Origin: Cardiocondyla obscurior
Lineage: Eukaryota > Arthropoda > Insecta > Hymenoptera > Formicidae
Assembly (NCBI RefSeq): GCF_019399895.1
Contig: NC_091887.1
Coordinates: 3,224,001-3,288,000, forward strand
Length of the DNA stretch: 64,000 nt
Direction: 5' to 3'
Shown here: in pieces, positions 23,421 through 36,100 of the stretch
How positions within the stretch are numbered: the first letter of the stretch is position 1
Layout: the number at the start of each line of letters is the position of its first letter
Notes under the pieces: generated by a model
Told to the model about the DNA's origin: nothing
The model's input: only the letters and a program-made list of their open reading frames with translations
Database searches by the model: none
Made by a program: the position numbers and the translations under genes

Positions 23421-25512
23421 GGTTGGTCGACGAGACGAAAGATCACAGTAAAAGGTACCGGCTAACGCGACCGCGCGAATGAAACTACTTGCGATCAGCT
23501 GATGCGCCGCACGAAACCCCGAGTAAATTATTAAAACCGTATACTGTCGCCCTCTCTCGAGAAACTAAAGAATCTACTTCGAGCGGATGGCTGCAACTTC
23601 AAATCGTAACGTTTTATGTTATATTTTTTATAAATATATAAATTACGTACTAAAAGAAAATTAAAATAACAGGGAGCAAAACAAAATTAGATATTTCGAA
23701 ACTGCGGTAAAACTAAGTAACAATAACATTTTGTATAATTATTTTTTACCTATTAATTGATTTTATTATGTACGCATTAATTTAATGCAGACAATCATAT
23801 GCGAATTCCAATGTGACATAAGCAGGGCGTTCAAATTTAATCGTTGAAATTGAAAAAATCTGGCGTTGGTTTTATCGAGTTACAAAAAAAATTAAATTAT
23901 TAATTTATTACCATGTTGGAAGGATTCCAGTCGACACGCGCCCATTCGACATGCGTTTCGTTGCACTTGAAGAGCCTTTCAGGTCTCAATTTTCGTCTCG
24001 CCAAAGCTGCATTGCGATGTGATTTAAAGAAAATTATAGCGTAGGCCGCATTGTGATTTGATAACCGATAAATAGACACGTATTCGATATCCCACGCCGA
24101 TGCATAGATCACCTAACACAATAAAAAGAAAATATTTAAAAAAATTAGCGAATAAATACGTATGTATTAATTCACAAATCATAATATTACATAGTAATAT
24201 ATTTTAAAAAATGTACAAACAAGAAAAAATATAATTAAAATCACTAAAAAAAAATAGAACTGTACAAGTTCTACAACGCTTTAATTACTTATAAACTTAA
24301 AACCAATTAAGATAATTTACAATTCATAAAAGATAAGATAAACATTCAATTATAACAAACAGTAAGCTTTTAAAGCTCAAATTATGCAATACAGACAAAT
24401 AAATGCATTAGATAATATCCAAATAAAATTTTAAAGTTAAACAAAATATGAATAAAATTCAAAATTAGAAAAACATTTTAAAAAATAAAAAAGGCTTGTA
24501 CCCTAACGACTTCTTCCGACTGTATGTTCCACGGCAACGGGCCGACGTAGAGCTTGCACTTGTTTATGCTCGCCAAGACACGTATTTTCCTTCCCGGTAT
24601 AATTTCGTGCTCGTCCAGCTGAACGATGGCACGCGCGGCATTCTCCTGGTTTGTGTACATGATGAAGCAGTAGCCTCTCGTGAGCTCGGCCATGTCGACC
24701 ATCAGCCGTATCTGAAATATCTCACCGACGGTCTTGAAAAGCGGGTACAAGGTATCCTCGAAGATGGTCTTTGGGATGCGACCGACGAAGATTTCGCACT
24801 CTATACCGGGAATCGGGCCGCTCCAGCGTACCGGCTGGATGCTGAGAATTCTCTGTCCGTTGATCTGCGTGGAGATGAGCTGCTGCTCGTACAGAAGTCG
24901 CAGAACGTTCCGATGGGTTTCTAGCTTTCGATCCAAGACCGGGGACATGTACGTCTTCACGCTCGCTTTGTCAGAACCTGCATACGTGACATTAAATTAT
25001 TTTATGTATCAACAATTATACTTTAATGAAAAACAAAATTTAATTTATATAAAAAAAAAAACATTTGGCAAAGGGAAACGAGATGGTGCAAAAACATCGA
25101 GACATGTGGTTCCAAAAGTGAACGAATCTTTCTTTTTCCTCGACTTTCCATTGCTCTGCCTTTAGACCTCGTAACTCGGTACGCAGGTGTAATAATTCTG
25201 GAATGTATTCGCATCTTCGTGAGTTAGGCAGGGATCCTTATTCGCACACTTGACGCGAACAAGAAGCGTGCGCTCTAATTAACGTAAATGAAAACAGAGA
25301 GAAAGAGAGAGAAAAGATCGCGGCACCTTCGACTTACCGTTGTCAAAGTTCTCCCGGTCCAGAGACGCGTCCCGTTCCACGTGATTTTCGTCGTCAACGA
25401 CTTGCAGCCAGACCGAATCCTCGTTCTTCGGATTTTTCCTTCGAGATTTATCATCCTTCCTGCCGCCTCTCTTCCGATTTCCCTTGCGGTTCTCCTTCGA
25501 CTTACTGTCCAT
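21351..25512 (-). CDS. A1CF/RBM46/DND-type RNA-binding protein with two RRMs
   Basis: Exons 25512-25338, 24977-24502, 24112-23912 and 22481-21351 give 660 aa in one frame. The N-terminus is Lys/Arg-rich (residues 1-30). RRM1 is at about 120-193 with RNP2 EIFVGRI and RNP1 RGYCFIMY; RRM2 begins KLYVGPLPW at about 200 and ends in VEWARVDW near 277. The spacer and the wording of RRM1 (FEDTLYPLF, RLMVDMAELTRGY) fit the hnRNP R/A1CF/RBM46 group. A third RRM, usual in A1CF and RBM46, was not found, so a Dead-end-like layout is possible. Exon 4 encodes a 376-aa low-complexity tail; its in-phase join (SNM|YEDRG) is the evidence for linking it. Between exons 3 and 4 lies AdSL exon 1. Members of this family bind mRNA 3' UTRs, often in germ cells. 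RRM exons are confident (0.9); the last exon less so (0.6). Confidence 0.8.
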
Positions 25513-28050
25513 CCTCGCGCGACAGATCCCGATCAATATAAACAACAGATCAGCTTCCCTCGGAAGGATTTCGAAGGAAAAAGCGATATACGCGCAATAT
25601 AATTATGCAGACGTACATGTATAGTATACGGGATCTGTAACAATGTAACTCGTAACGAGCGAATCTGACTGTCGCGACGTACAAAAGCTGAAGATAAAGA
25701 TCTCAACCCAATCCGCTCGGGGTGTAACAACGTAACTGCGTTTCGCGAACTTGCACGCCCGCACGCCGGCAGCCGAGGCAAAATAAATTTCGGAAGTATC
25801 AGGATTATCGGGGATTGGGCGAGTAGTTACGAGGGAAGGGATGAGTCGCCTCTCTCTCTTCCCTTCGCCCCAACTGAGAAATTCGGAAGTATCAGAACTG
25901 TCACGATTGGCGAGTAGTTCCGATGGAAGGATCGAGCCTTCCCTTCCCCTCTTTCCTCCGCTCTTGACGTTATTTTTTGCCAAAGACGCGACGACGGCCG
26001 GCGCCCCGACTTTCTTCTGTTGATCAACTGCGGACCTTCCTTGGCTCGTACAAACAATCGACGTCTACCCCGCCGCGCTCGTGTGCGTACAGGTCAGCGA
26101 CACACACGTACTTGCCGTTATGCCGCACGAACTTACAATTAGACTTTCAACAGTTTCGACGTGAGCTCGCTCAGCTTCTTCGACCACGAGAAAGTAAGAA
26201 ACCGAGAAGGTCCTAATGTCTTTTATTTTATTTTCTCGCGCTTACTCGCGTAGCTCCTCTTTCCGCAGTATATTATTCTCGTCTAATCTCTCTGCGTTTT
26301 TTTCCCACCGTCCGAGACTCTGCTGTTGCGCAACAGTTGCAGTTAGCCACGCAATCGTTCGGCGAGTGCCCACCGAGCTCTGGGATGTCTGGCACATTCT
26401 TTTACATCTAAAAATTATACGTCGATTAGACGGTAAACTTGCGTATACTCGCGTTACTAGAAACACTTTCAATATTTTCAAAACAAGCTCTAAAAGATGA
26501 GAGAATAGAAAACTCGTGTAACAAATGTTACGTAATTATGACTTTGAAAGAGATTAATTACGTTGATTATAATCTTTCGCTTGCAAGGAATGTATAATGG
26601 TAAGATCAAGCGACAATAAACGAGCAACTTTTCAAAGTTAACTACGTTTAAATTGATGAAACTGAAATAAAAGTAAAACGTTTGTCGTTTTTATGTAATC
26701 GTTAATACGACTTAACTTTTTTTCCTTCGTTTCTTTTTTTTTTCTTTTTTCTTTTTTCATTCTTCATTAACATTCTCGTCACTGTTTGTAACTCTATTTT
26801 ATGTCGCTCGAAAATACTCGTAAGTGTACGATTACAAAATGTACCTCGCGTTTTTGTCCGAAATCGTTTTTTTTTTTCTTTTTTCACGTTTGCGTTAATA
26901 ATATAGTTCCGCGAAGCTGAAGCGCAACTGCTCATTTTTCCTCCGCGGAAGTGGTCGTCGTCGCGAGATACAAATCGTTTCTCGCGAGACGTAAAGTGCC
27001 GGAGGATTAAAATGAACGTCGCGAACGGGTTCAAGGTGCACGGCGCGCGACGAGCCTTTCCGTGACACATATCCGCGCGGTTTCGCATCGACCTGCGCCA
27101 TTGCACCGTGTGATAATAGCATTGTTACTTGTGTCGTTCGCATGCAGCCGGTAGTCCTTATTACATGACACACACGGTGCCGCCAACCTGGGCAACTGCG
27201 CCTTCGCTATATCTTCTCTCAGTCGTCGCTCGAGCAGCGTCGCGACGCGAAGCCTTCATTTTTCACCTCGCCGACCGATCCGCCGCAGGTGATAACATAC
27301 TGGTTTCTATTATCAACTGGAACACCTTTGCCGATAGTGACAGACGCGTTCAAAGCGACGCGGACTAACGTTACTTTAAATTAAAATTATTAAAAAACAA
27401 TATATATAACGCGCTCGATGAATAATTTTGAAAAGTGAGAAAGAAACGCGTCGATGTATCATCGGCGTCATTAATTCGCCGTGTTTTTTTCAGAAAAAGA
27501 ATTTTTCACCAAATTAAAATTCATGTCGCGTTCTAATCAGTTTACCGAATATCTTTTTTTTTTTTTTTCTTGACTTACAAATTTTGTAAAGGTTTGTTTT
27601 GTGGACAGAAGTGAACCCGAGTAAAGCAAAAAAAACTTTCTCCCCTTCGTCAAAGAGTTAATTTTATTTTTATAATACGATATTTGTACATTGACCGACG
27701 AGTGTAATTTACATTTATGATATACATTGAGTTAGAAAGTAAGAGTTGTTCCAAATTTCAAACTTGTTTGACATCTTCAGGCTGTATTGTTATGTGCTGT
27801 AAAGCGCCTTGTCGCAGAAACTTTTATTTTGTTTCATCAGGATATGACTAGTTTTCCTCTTTACAGCCGATGCCGTGTTCTCGCGACGGAAGCTAAATAG
27901 TGGCGTTTCAAAAGAAAATGAGAACGGTTTGTCAATAGCCTGAGAAGTCACGTAATGCTTCGCCGAAAAGAGACGACACTTTCGCAGACGGCCGCTCGTT
28001 TCCCGTTCCTTTAGTCGTTCGCCAGGTAAAGTGTCTTTGGCGATCGCATC
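25513..28050. other. Divergent intergenic region between RRM gene (-) and four-TM gene D (+)
   Basis: Holds the 5' ends of two head-to-head genes. GC-rich, CpG-rich patches at about 25.6-26.4 and 26.9-27.4 kb alternate with AT-rich DNA. ORFs here are short, Arg/Ser-rich and domain-free. A tandem duplication at 25.8-25.95 kb is listed separately. Confidence 0.5.
25785..25955. repeat. Diverged ~93-bp tandem duplication
   Basis: The block beginning AAATTTCGGAAGTATCAG near 25785 recurs near 25878. Both copies continue with a CGAGTAGTT word and a GGAAGG...CTTCCCTT inverted pair. It lies 270-440 bp upstream of the RRM gene start, so it could carry duplicated control elements. Confidence 0.65.
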
Positions 28051-31000
28051 ATGTGGAACCGCAAGGTGTTCATCAGAATAGTCGAAGTGGTACGTAGATA
28101 CGTTTACAATTTAATCCATAAAATTTCATTTCTCGTGATTCTGTAAACTCATCCGCGGAATAAGATAATAAAAAATTGTGCATTAAAACGTAACTCTTGT
28201 ACGTCGCTTTTGGCGTTAAACGTTCAAAGTACTGAATTGATTCGAAAATGACTTCGGCACCTTCCGCGATGTTCCGACAATGAGATTAAGAAGAACCGGG
28301 TTTGCAGCTCCTGTGTGTCGCTTGCGTTGTGGCGCTTCGAGTGACGGACGATGAGAGCCGAAGGGTGTTCCATTACCTGAGGAATCGCAGCAGGGAGTGG
28401 TCACTGCTGAATAACGTGACGTGGGGAGCGATAGGTAACAAACTAGTATGATTCAGGCGGTGGATTCCCGCTACTTTGGTCGCGTGTCACAATTATTTTC
28501 TGCGTTTCCGACGGATTTCAGGTGCTGCCCTTGCGACGGCCACATGCGGCGGATACATCATCGTAACGACGGGTCTCCTGATCGGCTCGGCTACTGGAGA
28601 ACTCCGCGGTCGAAAGACGGTAATCATTTTCCCTCTTTTCTTTTTTTCTTTCTACGGATTATATCATAGTTGTATTTTACAACGTCGAAAAATCATAATG
28701 CTTACAGCTTCCATTGTTTAAAAATTTGGAATCGGGAAAGCAATATTTTTTTTAGAGAATATAAGAAAATTAAGAAAGAAATCGTCCTTGTTCCATAAAA
28801 AAAAAATAAAAAGGAAGCCTATTTTGTATAGTATGAGTTGTTTTGTTGGTTTGGTAGATGGGGCGGTGCCGTTTCTCCGTCTTCATAAAAAAAAAGAAAG
28901 AAACTTGACACAAGCTTTTGGAGATAGGCTTCTTCGTGCGTTTTTCTTTTCTTTTTTTTTTTTTTTTTTTCTTAGGATTTGTTTTTAAAAAGGAAACAAC
29001 CAAAGGTATTCATGAGTATGAGACAAGATTGATCGGTTTCTGTGGTTAATAATATATTCTGATCGCGCAAAGTCATCCCGCGAACAAGAGCGAGAAGCGT
29101 TTGCTACGAGAATAACGTCGCGGCAGGATTTCCACGTGCGCTCGATGTGATGACGGGAGGAACGAAGACGCGTCGAGATCCTTCCCAGGCGCTGCTAATT
29201 TATTCCGAGGTTGGGCTCCGAGTGAAAATACAGCGCGTAAATCGCGCGGGCAATCTCGCGGTGGCGTGAGAAAATCGGCGACCGAAGGCGCCATTGACGA
29301 GGCCAAGGATAAAGAATATTATTCCTCCTGACGCGGCCGGGCCGGGCCGGGCCGAGGCGCGCCCCGCCGCCGGTGCACACGTAATCGCGTCCTTGATAAT
29401 CGTGACACGTAACGTAACGCATTTAATGAGTCATATCTGAGGCTGGAACCAGCCGATCTTGAGCTCGCGCTGCATAATGCGCAGATTTCCTGTGTTCGCG
29501 CTGACGTCCGGCGGAGAGATCCGTCTGAAAACTAGCGGCGAGCAGCCCTGAGCTCGCGACGTATTTTGCCCCGTTTATTTTCCTTTCCTTTTTTTTCCTT
29601 CCTTGGCTGCGAGGTCGTTAGATAATGAGTTTTCATGCATAATCGATCGACCGCGCCGAGCGCAAATAGATCGCGTCGGTGCTAAAACCACGCAGGTGTA
29701 ACGAAGCTAACAGGCCTGATTGAATCCCAGGAATTTTTTCTGCTCGCCCTGGGCGTGATTCTCTTCGGGATAGTCGGCGCTCTGTCTCTGGCGTCCATCG
29801 ACAGCGTTCCCGAGGACCTGGTTGACAATGCCGCGGTTTTAGGAGCGCTATGCCTGGTCACAGCATTGGTGTTCATCGGGGATCTGCTGATGAGCCCACC
29901 CCGCCAGAAAGACAAGCAGGACAAGGCGCAAATCATCGAGAAAGACTCTGGTATGATTATCAGATAAACCAAATATTAGTTAAAAAATTATAAAATAATT
30001 ATTAAAACGATTAAACTTTATACGCGTGCATTTACGTATTGTTTCTTAAAACAGAGAAACGGGTTACACCGGTGGTAACCGCCGAGGACGCTAGAAAGGG
30101 AAAACCCACCGTCGTCAAGATCTCCGAGGATGAAAACGGTCGCGTGAACGATGCCTTCCAGAAAGCAGATGACCGTGATCACGCGAGGTCGCAGCAGGAA
30201 TCGTCCGGCGCACATCCACAGGATGCCCGGGACGATCGTCGCGGCGATCAAGAGCCAAGAGAGAGTTTCGAGAACGGCCGGATCATGCGCGACTCGCGAC
30301 GGTACCGCGAGATCGAGGTGCCGCGCTCGATGGTCCACGATCCCGAGCACAGGATGGAAGAGTCGAGGATAGTGTACAAGACTCGAGACGTCTACCAGCG
30401 ACCGATCGACGAGATCGACACGCCGCGTTTCCCGGTGGAATACGAGAAGGGCGAGGCGATCTTCGCGCGAGTCGTCAACCCAAGCGTGAAAATCATGAAG
30501 GTCGAACGAGACGTCGAAGAGTACAACAGGTGATTTCTTGCGTCTCCAGAGACTCGTCGCGTCCTCGGTTCGGAAATTTCATTTAAGCGTCGGTAGTGCA
30601 CGCGCGTCAATCATCTTGAATCACGCTACTAAGGCCAAATGCACGCCAACAATTTTCACTTTTCGCACAAATAATTTAACGCAATCGAAACCCCAAGAAC
30701 CCATTTTAAACAAAACCATTATACTATTAATCAAATTTAATAATTAAATATTAATTAATGATTAAAACTAAAATAAATAATATGCCCTGAGGCCACAAAG
30801 TGTTCAACTAAATTTGATCGTCCTGAAGAGGGTTTATTTTTAAAGTTTTCTTTGCTAAGAAAGCAGAATTAACGCATTAAATTGTGTAAGATAATCGTTG
30901 CGCACTTCTCATTTCTCCCTCTACCTCTCCGAATTACTTCATAAAATAATTAGGAACTGGAAATCTTATTCAAGCGTCACTCAGAATTAAGATGTGTTGA

Positions 31001-31429
31001 AAGGGGAGAGTTCCTCGTGCGGACATGAGTCGTCAGAATCGTTCGCTTCCTTATTTCCGTTATGATTCAAGATGCATGACACGCAGAGTACCGACTCTTA
31101 AATATAATTCTGTTTGAACGGCGAGCAGATATTCGGACAACAGTCAGTACGACAACGTGCCCATCAGAATGCGTGGCTCATCCCGGATGACTGGCCAACA
31201 TCGCGACGTGTCTTTCAACGTGCCACCTCCGCCAAAAGATTATCGGTCCAGAAGATCCAAAGATGACATCGAGATGTTGGAGGAATACTTGGGCGTATTA
31301 AAAACCACCGGGACGCAAACTGCGCCATCCTCGCCAACCGATCCGGGATACGTTCGGCATACTGCAAGTAACTGGCCGCAGGATGTTAAAAGCATACCGA
31401 GACCTACTCTTGAACACCCTAGAGTTTAA
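28051..31429 (+). CDS. Four-TM membrane protein D with ~270-aa cytoplasmic tail
   Basis: Exons 28051-28089, 28308-28434, 28522-28619, 29731-29950, 30055-30529 and 31129-31429 join in phase to give 419 aa. MWNRKVFIRIVEV precedes an intron at the start of TM1 (LLCVACVVAL). The first loop has an NVT glycosylation sequon. TM2 contains GGYIIVTTGLLIGSA. An intron then falls right before TM3 (EFFLLALGVILFGIVGAL), and TM4 is LGALCLVTALVFIGDLL. The intron positions before TM1 and TM3 match Ssk and genes B and C; one phase-1 intron in TM2 is additional. The tail is charged and disordered: Glu/Arg/Asp-rich, then Pro-rich with VPPPPKDY, and ends EHPRV. I do not recognise a characterised orthologue. It converges tail-to-tail with myosin XV. 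Confidence 0.85.
28810..28935. repeat. Short inverted repeat with A-run and T-run flanks
   Basis: GAAGCCTAT near 28816 faces ATAGGCTTC near 28925. An A-rich stretch lies outside the left arm and a T-rich stretch outside the right arm, so the RNA could fold into a hairpin with a loop of about 100 nt. It lies in intron 3 of gene D. No target-site duplication is obvious. Confidence 0.4.
29333..29356. repeat. (GGGCC)n short tandem repeat
   Basis: About four units of CCGGG/GGGCC in a GC-rich part of gene D intron 3. Confidence 0.7.
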
Positions 31430-32718
31430 CCCTTTCATGTTTATACGGGCATTATTATGCTTCCTCTAATTGCAAATTTATTCGCCAATTCTAGTTTAGT
31501 AAGAACAATTATTCATTTTCTCTAATTAGCAAATTAAATAGAATTTTTTTAGAAATATTTTTTACTAATCCTATAAATATTATATATATAGAATATATAA
31601 TATATACAGACTGTTGTTTTTGTAATTTGTTCGACTTATTATTTTCACAATTTAGCCATGAAAGGATTAAGCAAGATACAGTAATCGTTGATATTATATA
31701 CTTTTCGATATTTTATAACATTTTTGTAGCGATGGAATTTGTTAAGTCCGAAAACAATTTACATTTGAAAACAAAGAATTCTATGACCCAAATTAAAGTT
31801 GAATGACGTTTTTCTATGTACAAAATTAATACAAGACTCGTTAGATATAACTCAAATGTCTGATACTGAAGTAGATTTTGGATTTAATTATTATTATATA
31901 TTTATATATTACGAACGAGATGCCACAACGCATTTATACTTAAATAATTAATTATAAATAAATTAGAAAAATTGCTACAAGGGACTGCAATAATTTCAGA
32001 ATTTAATAAAAGTATTTTTTTTAATTATTTCTATTAATTTATACGTGTTATTTTTGAAAGTTTTACTTTGCAGATCTGTGTGAATCAGGATTGCAAGATA
32101 AAACTAGGAAAGAAATAACACACTTTTTTATACACGTAAAAATTTCAATATTAAAAGTTAATATCTTCGTTCACATTTCATACTTTTGTATATGCATATA
32201 CACTTATTATTAATATAATTTTACGCTAACATATAACCGCAGTATGGTTAGTCAGTTGTTCAACACTCATCAGGGACGCGCGTTAATATTAGTATTAATA
32301 TTACACTGCCGCAAATGAATGTAACTTGTATTTCGCGTTTATGTCTTTTGTTTATGAATTTCTTAAAATGTATAAATAAATGCTATACAAGTCCATTATT
32401 TTAAATCGTCAGATATGGACGGATTATTTAGATACTTGAGCAATCGTCTTTTTCACGATCCTTTCTTCCAGCGAATTCTACGAACATCCCTGACGACGGA
32501 TTAATTGCGTCATTGTCCATTAAAACACGAGCTTATCCTACTTGGTATCCGATGTAAATCGAACACAAGGTCAGTATCTCGCGTAGGCCACCGTTAAGAG
32601 CAACGCTCGCGACATTGCATCGTTACGGTACATTAATCGAAGCTGCCAGTTACCGCCCTACAGATTGACTAATTGGAATCGGATATCACTCGTGAAGGAA
32701 GAACGTCGCCAAGGACAC
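31430..32718. other. AT-rich region between convergent 3' ends
   Basis: Contains the 3' UTRs of gene D (+) and myosin XV (-). Several AATAAA words are present on the + strand, for example near 32375. No ORF with coding character was seen. Confidence 0.5.
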
Positions 32719-35700
32719 TTATCTCATGCCAAGCCCGATACCGGCCCCACCTTGAGCGTTGGACGTTCTCTGCTCCATGGTGATGTACTGTTTGATGAGG
32801 CGGGAAATTTCGTGAGCTTGCTCCGTTTGCAGCCTGGTGATGCGCTGCTGCATCAAATTGCCGCACTTCATATCGAGGTAGAGCGTGCCTTCTTCAGACT
32901 TGACCTTTCTGGTGGAGATCACCTCGGAATAGGGATAATGATACAGGGTCTCCTGAAAATCGTGAAACAATTAAGCAACACGTGGAAGAAGACGCTCATT
33001 GGAGCAAGAAGTTGAGCCACATACATGCGTGATCAGATCTATGAAGTGTACGCCGTGTCGATTGAGAGCGAGAATGTGATCGGCACCTTTTTCCTTACCC
33101 TCGGGCACCCTCTTTACCGCGAAGAAGCTCGAGCCGAAAAGTGGCCATTTAGATAATATTTCTATAAAAAGAAATATATATGTAGTATAAAATATAATTT
33201 TTAAACATATATCACGTTAAACATTAATTTTTATTTGTTGGAATAAAATTAATTGTTCAATTCTGAAATTTCATTAATTTTAAAGTTAATTAAATCGACT
33301 TACCAAGCACCTGCGCCTTGCAAACAGCTGCCGAAGAATGCTGAACGTTATTCCAGGCCTGTTGGACCATATTCGACCATTGTTGCGGTCTAGGTTCTCT
33401 CAAGCTGAGCGCTGGTTTTGGCAACAGGTATTTAATCTCTTTTGTTGCGGGCTCATGCGTCATGTCAGCCGCTCTGTGCAATAGCGCCGCTATTTGCGCC
33501 ATGTCATACTACGAAGCACACATGTCGTTAATTGATCGTTCACTCACCGGTCAAGCTCGAACACTCAAGCAGACGTTAGTACTTACAATTATTTCCTGAG
33601 GTAAATGTTCTCCAGGCAGGACTAGCAAAAGTCCCTCCAGATAATCGGGAGCAATTTGGTTAAATACGACTTCTATGTACAAGGCCGCGTCCAGCCGCAA
33701 TGGGTAGTACCAAACAGATCTAAAACAATTTTTTTATTAACCACCCAATTTGTACTAAAATAAAATTTTAATTTCCTCGCTTTATTATTATATCTATTAT
33801 TATTACTACTATATTATGTTCGGCAATGATAATTTTCTTTTGGCGTGCATTAAATTTTGTAAAATTACTGTGAGCCGGAAAAGAAAAATACTCGATGCTT
33901 GTAACAGCGAGCAACACTAACAAAATTGACGTACCTGCAAAATATTAAGTAGAACACTTGATGGTTTTTTTGGAGCTCCGTGGTTACGTCAAGGACGTAC
34001 TCGTCTCTGGCCAACGGCATGGTGAATGCATCGCCGTCGACGATACAGTACAGCGAGAACTCGTCCATCTCGTGCGGGTTTCTCACGGAGATGACGTTGC
34101 ACATCTCCTCAATAACGTCCTGCACGACGGTCGTGCATTTCGTGTTAATGACCCGCTCGGTGCCGCCGGGCAGCCGGTAGATCTGCCGCTTCGCGTTCCT
34201 ACCCGCACTGATGGCCATGATCTCCTCCACGCTGGGCACGTTCTTGCGCCCGCCGTACTTCACGGTCTTTCGCAAATTCTGCAGACATACCATCGCCGTG
34301 CCGTGGTAAGCACGGCGCTTGTCGTACGCCGCCGTTTCCAGGTATTTCGTTAGGTAGGGCCTGAGGCCGTCGCTACACGTGAAATAGGCGGCGATGATGC
34401 TGAAAATTCGCCAGCCGCGCTGGCAGGTTTCCGGATTCGGACTCTTGTTGTTGGTGGTTTGCTTCATCAGCTGGCAATAAACCTCGTCGCGCAGCAGCTC
34501 GTATTTGTTGCAATGCTACAATACGCGTCCGTGTAAAGAAATACATATTGTTAGAAAATCGTGTCCTTCGAGGCAAAGAAAAGAATAGCAGTTGCTAAAA
34601 TTAGCGCGGGAAGACAAAGATAATGACAGATAATAACAGGTAATCGACAATTTCCGTTTCTCGCCAAGGAAATTCAAAGTTAAATCCACAAAGAAACGTG
34701 CAAAAGACATGCAGAAAAATACGGGTTTGACGTTTTCATGAGGAAATTTTTATAGTTTTATTATTAACCACAGGTCCGTCCGATAAAAAATTATTTTAAA
34801 ATTTAGAAATCTTTTTCAGTTTGAAAATAAATTAAAAGCATATTTTTAATTTAATACATAAAATTACCGCAAGAATGGTGTAGACACATTTGACCTCGCT
34901 GGTCTCAGGCGGCAGTGGCTGGTCCCCCATGTACCTCATCAGGCTGAGGAAACACTCGACGGCCAAGACGCTCAGATCGGCGTCCAACCTGAGCAAGCTC
35001 TGCTCTATGGGGACGGTGGAATACTTGACGAGGTCTACCTGCTCTTTCCAAGTCCATTCGGTGCCGTCTTGCTGGCCCTTGCCCTTCTTATTCTTCTTCT
35101 TGCTCTTCAATGACTCGATCACCTTGAGCGACCCGCTGATCGATCCGTCAGCGGTCTTCAGCATCTCGAATCTGCGCACAATGCGTCCGTTTGTTAGTGT
35201 TCTAGCTCGTTTGTGTCGAGCGTGCAGAAAAGCGACTGGCGGTCGGTCCTTTGGCGCGAACGCGGAACCAGAAACGATACGGAAAAAGGAGACACCACGA
35301 TGCATGGTTGAAACGATATCGCACGCTGCACGCCGGCCGCGTTATGCTTTCTCAACACGATTCGCTTGCGCAACATCGTTAATAGTTGCTTCGCATTAAT
35401 TTTCATACGACCGACGAGCGTGCGGGTGGTACTGGTTAGAATTTAGAAAGGATTACGTTTTAATTAGACGCCTCGTCTTGTCCCATAAATTTCTCGATAT
35501 TAGACAGATTTTTATCTTTTTTTTTTTTTTTTAATGAACAACATGACAAATACAACTTTCAAAAAGTATCCGACAATTAAAATCAACAATATGTTTATTG
35601 TTTTTTTTAAACAAAATTAAGAGTAAAATTATCTTAAATCAGGCTCATTTTTTTTATCCATTTCTCGGAGTTAAATTTTTTAACGTAATGATTATTTTGC

Positions 35701-36100
35701 AAATAAATTGCGTTGGAATATAAACTTACTTTTCTGTGCTTTGGCGGAAGTTGAGCATGGCATACTGCAAAAGGGAATGCTTGCCGTCGTTGACCACCGG
35801 TCCGGTCTCGTAGATGCCGTCCTCCTGGAGTCGGATGTTGTCATCCGGCTGCCGCCACTCCTGGCTCGGACTCAGCTGCTGGCTCTGCAGGTTTTTCTGA
35901 TGATTCGCCTGGTTGATGGCCGACACGTGGTTGGGCACGCGACTGATCGGTACGTGATTCTCGTGTTCGGAGATTACGTGATTGGAATGATTGTGAGACT
36001 GAATGTGATTTACGTGGTTCGCTTGCGACTGGATCGTCTTTGTGATTTGGGACACATGGTTCTCGTGATGATTCACCCTCTGGTGCGGCTTTTGATCAAT
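32719..36100 (-). CDS. Myo15: Myosin XV C-terminal MyTH4-FERM exons (26-32)
   Basis: Exon 26 begins with a His/Asn-rich stretch (repeated NHV), then the pre-MyTH4 segment LLQYAMLNFRQS. The MyTH4 runs through exons 27-28 (AVECFLSLMRYMGD, LRDEVYCQLMKQTTNN, CQRGWRIFSIIAAYF). FERM F1-F3 follows: GGRKNVPSVEEIMAI, KRQIYRLPGGTERV, IAPDYLEGLLL, LFGSSFFAVKRV. The protein ends GIGLGMR. The segment aligns from end to end with the vertebrate MYO15A C-terminus as I remember it. In vertebrates this FERM binds cargo such as whirlin; the insect cargo is not inferable here. Confidence 0.93.

Noticed and set aside
26702..27106. 134-aa - strand ORF with Lys-rich end
   Set aside because: Driven by T/A runs and no domain, in the intergenic region.
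32665..33015. 116-aa + strand ORF
   Set aside because: Antisense shadow of the last myosin XV exon.
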